A stretch of DNA of 8,398 nt from Anaerolineae bacterium (GTDB lineage Bacteria; Chloroflexota; Anaerolineae; JAFGEY01), in contig JAFGJF010000308.1 in the NCBI GenBank assembly GCA_016929205.1, forward strand, positions 1 to 8,398, in the 5' to 3' direction. How positions within the stretch are numbered: the first letter of the stretch is position 1; the number at the start of each line of letters is the position of its first letter. Below are positions 5,690 through 8,398 of the stretch, piece after piece. The notes under the pieces are model-generated. The model was not told where the DNA came from and did no database searches. It saw nothing but the letters and a program-made list of their open reading frames with translations. Both the position numbers and the translations under genes were made by a program.

Positions 5690-6646
5690 ATGGCGTATTT
5701 CAGACCGGGCGACCTGTGGCCCGATACCGATGGTCTGCACATCAACGCCCACGGCGGTGGGATGTTTTACCAGGATGGCACCTATTACTGGTTCGGCGAG
5801 CACAAGATCAAAGGCCGGGCCGGGAACGTGGCCATGGTTGGCGTGCGTTGTTACTCGTCGCGCGATCTGGCCAATTGGAAGAACGAAGGTGTGGCCCTGT
5901 CCGTCGTGCACGACGACCCCGATCACGAGATCGCCGTGGGCAGCGTTATCGAACGCCCCAAGGTGATCCACAACCCGCAGACGGGCCAATATGTGATGTG
6001 GTTTCACCTCGAACTCAAGGGGCAGGGCTACACCGCAGCGCGCAGCGGTGTGGCGGTCAGTGACACGGTGACCGGGCCGTACAGGTACCTGGAGAGCTTT
6101 CGCCCCGACGGCCAGATGGCGCGCGATATGACCCTCTTTGTCGACGACGACGGATCGTTGGGTGTTCCGCCGGCTTATCACGTCTACGCCTCTGAAGACA
6201 ACCGGACGATGCACGTCTCGCTGCTCAGCGACGATTACCTGCGTCCCAGCGGCCGCTTCGAGCGCATTTTCGTGGGGCGCTATATGGAAGCCCCGGCGCT
6301 GTTCAGGCACCGGGGGCGGATCTATTTCATTGGCTCCGGCTGCACCGGTTGGGCGCCCAATGCGGCTCGTTCGGCGGTTGCCGAGTCGATCTGGGGGCCG
6401 TGGCAGGAACTGGGCAATCCGTGCGTCGGACCAGACGCCGAACTGACCTTTCACTCCCAGAGCACCTATGTGCTGCCGGTGGCAGGCAAGCCAGGTGCGT
6501 TCATTTTTATGGCCGATCGCTGGATGCCTGAAAATGCCATCGATGGGCGCTATGTGTGGCTGCCGGTCCATTTTGAGAGCGGCCGGATCGTGCTCAAATG
6601 GATCGATGAATGGAATTTGGATATTTTTGAGAAACCGGGTTTTTGA
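5690..6646 (+). CDS. GH43 glycoside hydrolase, exo-beta-1,3-galactanase (GH43_24)-like
   Basis: A 318-residue single-domain five-bladed propeller of family GH43. Recognised blocks are HINAHGGGMFYQDGTYYWFGE (from 17), VIERPKVIHN (86-95), RDMTLFVDDDG (145-155), YMEAPALF (198-205), SGCTGWAPN (216-224), HSQSTYVLP (255-263) and the late MADRWMPENA (274-283). Glu200 is the likely catalytic acid, and Glu88 and Gln257 match the positions described for the Phanerochaete exo-beta-1,3-galactanase, which lacks the usual Asp base. This points to exo-galactanase-type activity on arabinogalactan-like beta-1,3-galactan, although other galactosides are possible. No signal peptide or extra binding module is present, so it probably works on imported oligosaccharides. 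A small insertion (LGVPP, 157-161) sits in the third blade. ATG 5690 follows a purine-rich GGGGGGAAAG. The last residues (EKPGF) and the stop are provided by a hairpin repeat. Confidence 0.85.
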   Translation: MAYFRPGDLWPDTDGLHINAHGGGMFYQDGTYYWFGEHKIKGRAGNVAMVGVRCYSSRDLANWKNEGVALSVVHDDPDHEIAVGSVIERPKVIHNPQTGQYVMWFHLELKGQGYTAARSGVAVSDTVTGPYRYLESFRPDGQMARDMTLFVDDDGSLGVPPAYHVYASEDNRTMHVSLLSDDYLRPSGRFERIFVGRYMEAPALFRHRGRIYFIGSGCTGWAPNAARSAVAESIWGPWQELGNPCVGPDAELTFHSQSTYVLPVAGKPGAFIFMADRWMPENAIDGRYVWLPVHFESGRIVLKWIDEWNLDIFEKPGF

Positions 6647-6661
6647 CGAAAACCTGGTTTC
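6631..6661. repeat. GAAACC..GGTTTC hairpin, copy 2, overlapping a gene end
   Basis: GAAACCGGGTTTT (6631-6643) pairs with AAAACCTGGTTTC (6649-6661): a 13-bp stem with a single G.U pair (6637/6655) and a five-base loop TGACG. Its left arm encodes the last five residues of the GH43 protein, and the TGA stop (6644-6646) lies in the loop. Sequence and position at a gene end match copy 1 at 2485-2516, so this is a dispersed element. There is no following T tract. Confidence 0.9.
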
Positions 6662-6690
6662 TACCGAGATCAGGAGAACATAGTCAACAC

Positions 6691-7932
6691 ATGAAGACGA
6701 ATCAACCAACCGTTTGTGCCGTCCACTGCGATCACCAGGCAACGGATGAGGAGATCTATGCCGCCCTCAGGCGGGTGACGCTGCCGCTCGATCGAGCGTG
6801 GGACAGGCTCAGAAAAGCAAACCGGATCGGAATCAAATTTAACCAGGCTTACCCGCCGGACAGGCGGCCCATTTTCAAAGGACATTTCCAGGAATTGGCC
6901 AGCGAACAGGTGGCGCGGGCGACGCTGCGCCTGCTGCGCGAAGAGACGGACGCCGATCTGTTCTGCATCGAGATCAGCGTGTTCAAGCACGATCGTGATC
7001 CCGAGCCGGGACCGACGATCCCTTTTTTGGATCTGTTGCGCGAGTTTGATGTGCCGTTTGTCGACGGCAACCTGCCGCCGCAGGCCACCGTCCGTGTGCC
7101 GGGCGGCGGGCAGATGTTTGACCAATACACCGTGCCGCAGGACATCGTCGAGGCCGATGCCTTTGTCTCGGTGCAAAAGATGAAAAACCACGCCTTTATG
7201 GGCGTCACCTTGTGTCTCAAGAATCTGTTTGGCCTGCTGCCCCAGGAGCCGCATGGCCGGTCGCGGCGCTATTTCCACCACCTGGTGCGCATGCCCTATA
7301 TGCTGGCCGATATCGGGCGGATATTTGACCCGGCACTGAACATCATCGATGCTCTGACTTGCCAGGCGGGGCGCGAGTGGGGCGGCGAGCCGAGGATTGG
7401 CGATGCGCTGATCGCCGGCGACCAGGTCATCGCCACCGACGCCGTGGGCACGCACTTGATGGGGCACGATCCCCTGTCCGACTGGTTGACACCGCCGTTC
7501 CATCGTGACCGCAACGCGCTGCTGGTCGCCGCATTGGGCGGCTTTGGCACGGTCAACCTGGACGAGATCGACTTGCAGTCAGAGCTGCAGGCGCCGCTGT
7601 CCGAGTTTTACAACGTCCACACCGATGAACGGTCGCGGGTGATCAATTGGCGGCGTACCACCGCCGAGCAAGCGCTCTATTACCGCGACCATCGCCAGCA
7701 GTTTATCGACCACTATGCCGGCGAATACATCTTGCTCCAGGATGGTGAGGTGCACTGGCACGATACGAGCAGCGAGTTTCGCGGCAGCCGGCGGGATTTA
7801 TCGGGAGGGCGGCCCGACAGCGCGATGTGGCTCAAATATGTCGATCCGGACGAGGTCGAGGGTGAGCACTATGAGGTGTACGAACAGGCGTTGGCTCAGA
7901 TCGAGGCGCTCGATATCGAGGATAGCCAATGA
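6691..7932 (+). CDS. DUF362-family protein
   Basis: 413 residues from ATG 6691. DUF362 hallmarks are in order: IGIKFNQAY (46-54, the usual IKpN core), the middle block VQKMKNHAFMGVTLCLKNLFG (from 161), LNIIDAL (217-223) and AGDQVIATDAVG (242-253). From family knowledge, DUF362 proteins have no established general activity; some carry ferredoxin-type 4Fe-4S clusters, but this one has no CxxCxxC array, only scattered cysteines. The C-terminal part (about 290-413) is charged and not recognised as a separate domain. It is in one unit with the GH43 and the kinase, whose start overlaps its stop by the ATGA at 7929-7932, implying translational coupling. The start is set by the only plausible in-frame codon after the hairpin; AGGAGA (6672-6677) is 13 bases upstream, somewhat far. 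A TTG at 6643 would extend it but lies inside the repeat. Confidence 0.85.
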   Translation: MKTNQPTVCAVHCDHQATDEEIYAALRRVTLPLDRAWDRLRKANRIGIKFNQAYPPDRRPIFKGHFQELASEQVARATLRLLREETDADLFCIEISVFKHDRDPEPGPTIPFLDLLREFDVPFVDGNLPPQATVRVPGGGQMFDQYTVPQDIVEADAFVSVQKMKNHAFMGVTLCLKNLFGLLPQEPHGRSRRYFHHLVRMPYMLADIGRIFDPALNIIDALTCQAGREWGGEPRIGDALIAGDQVIATDAVGTHLMGHDPLSDWLTPPFHRDRNALLVAALGGFGTVNLDEIDLQSELQAPLSEFYNVHTDERSRVINWRRTTAEQALYYRDHRQQFIDHYAGEYILLQDGEVHWHDTSSEFRGSRRDLSGGRPDSAMWLKYVDPDEVEGEHYEVYEQALAQIEALDIEDSQ

Positions 7933-8398
7933 TCGAAGCGTCTCCCAGACCAATCACCATCGTCGGCATTGCCGGGGGCACGGCTTCGGGCAAAAGCACG
8001 TTCACCAGGGCGCTCGCCTCCGCGCTGCAAGAGGCCCAACCGTCCATGTCGGTCGAGATGCTGGGCACCGATCGCTATTTTCGGTTCGGTACGCCCGAGA
8101 TGCCGACGATCATGTCGCCATCGGTGGGCTCGCCCCTGCCCGATTTCAATCACCCCGACGCGCTTGACCTGCCGCGTTTCCTGGCCGATCTGGAGAAACA
8201 AATTCAATCGCCGGGTGCGCCCGACGTGCTGCTGATCGAGGGATTGATGGTGCTGCACATCTCCGACATCCGCGATCGGTTGGATTTGCGGTTGTTCGTC
8301 GAGTTGGACGCCGACGCGCGCGCACTGCGCCGCCTGGTGCGCAACCTGGGACACCGGTACGATCCGATCCCCGATCACAGCCCGCAGTCGATCGCCAA
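7929..8398 (+). CDS. Uridine kinase-like P-loop kinase, N-terminal part (cut by window end)
   Basis: About 156 residues are present; the C-terminus is outside. A complete Walker A motif GGTASGKST (residues 16-24) follows a short N-terminal strand. Further landmarks are GTDRYF (46-51, matching the EDCYY region of uridine kinase), FNHPDALDL (about 72-80), LLIEGLMVL (about 102-110, the IILEG equivalent) and a FVELDADARALRRL helix leading towards the lid. This places it in the uridine kinase/phosphoribulokinase family. In uridine kinase a nucleoside-binding loop with a Tyr-x4-His-x-Arg pattern lies between the P-loop side and the LEG strand; here only a short SPGAPD linker is seen, so the substrate may be a different sugar or alcohol. 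The start ATG 7929 overlaps the DUF362 stop by four bases. Confidence 0.85.
   Translation, partial: MIEASPRPITIVGIAGGTASGKSTFTRALASALQEAQPSMSVEMLGTDRYFRFGTPEMPTIMSPSVGSPLPDFNHPDALDLPRFLADLEKQIQSPGAPDVLLIEGLMVLHISDIRDRLDLRLFVELDADARALRRLVRNLGHRYDPIPDHSPQSIA

Noticed and set aside
6691..7932. Iron-sulfur ferredoxin domain in the DUF362 protein
   Set aside because: Some family members have one, but the cysteines here are isolated and no CxxCxxC pattern is present.

Overview
The window reads as a piece of a GC-rich bacterial chromosome, probably from a Chloroflexota (Anaerolineae-like) metagenome. That placement is an inference. It rests on the GC-rich codon use, the mixture of sugar-cluster enzymes, and short intergenic palindromes of the GAAACC..GGTTTC type, which I associate from memory with Chloroflexota and some cyanobacteria. 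No rRNA, tRNA or marker gene is present to confirm it. All eight genes lie on the + strand and appear to form one carbohydrate-catabolism locus.

Layout. The window opens with the C-terminal end of a uroporphyrinogen-decarboxylase-like protein (to 289). A gene-free stretch (290-547) is filled with nested inverted repeats. A first gene group follows: a NagB-like sugar-phosphate deaminase/isomerase homologue (548-1492), a PIG-L/LmbE deacetylase (1699-2478) and a CBM9-like protein (2550-3245). Between the first two lies a 96-bp tandem repeat that carries copies of the last codons of the NagB-like gene. A 322-bp gap (3246-3567) holds two sigma70-type promoter candidates and a perfect palindrome, ATTACCGGTAAT, resembling a LacI-family operator. 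It starts a second group: a three-part ADP-ribosylglycohydrolase-fold protein with C-terminal beta-sandwich modules (3568-5676), a GH43 enzyme closest to the exo-beta-1,3-galactanase-type subfamily (5690-6646), a DUF362 protein (6691-7932), and a P-loop kinase related to uridine kinase (from 7929, cut by the window end).

How the genes may work together. None of the complete proteins shows a signal peptide, so this looks like an intracellular pathway acting on imported oligosaccharides. The GH43 enzyme would release galactose-type residues. PIG-L could remove an N-acetyl or other acyl group, and the NagB-like protein would act on the resulting (amino-)sugar phosphate. The kinase could supply a phosphate. 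The ADP-ribosylglycohydrolase-fold protein, with sugar-binding-type modules and in this setting, is the best candidate for an undescribed carbohydrate-cleaving activity. Three enzymes depart from textbook active sites in this reading: the NagB-like protein lacks the Asp141 equivalent, the kinase lacks the nucleoside-binding loop of uridine kinases, and the GH43 appears to use Gln rather than Asp. The locus may therefore handle an unusual substrate.

The other theme is repeat invasion at gene ends. Two copies of one hairpin and one tandem array sit exactly at 3' ends, and two of these three supply C-terminal codons or the stop codon of the gene upstream.
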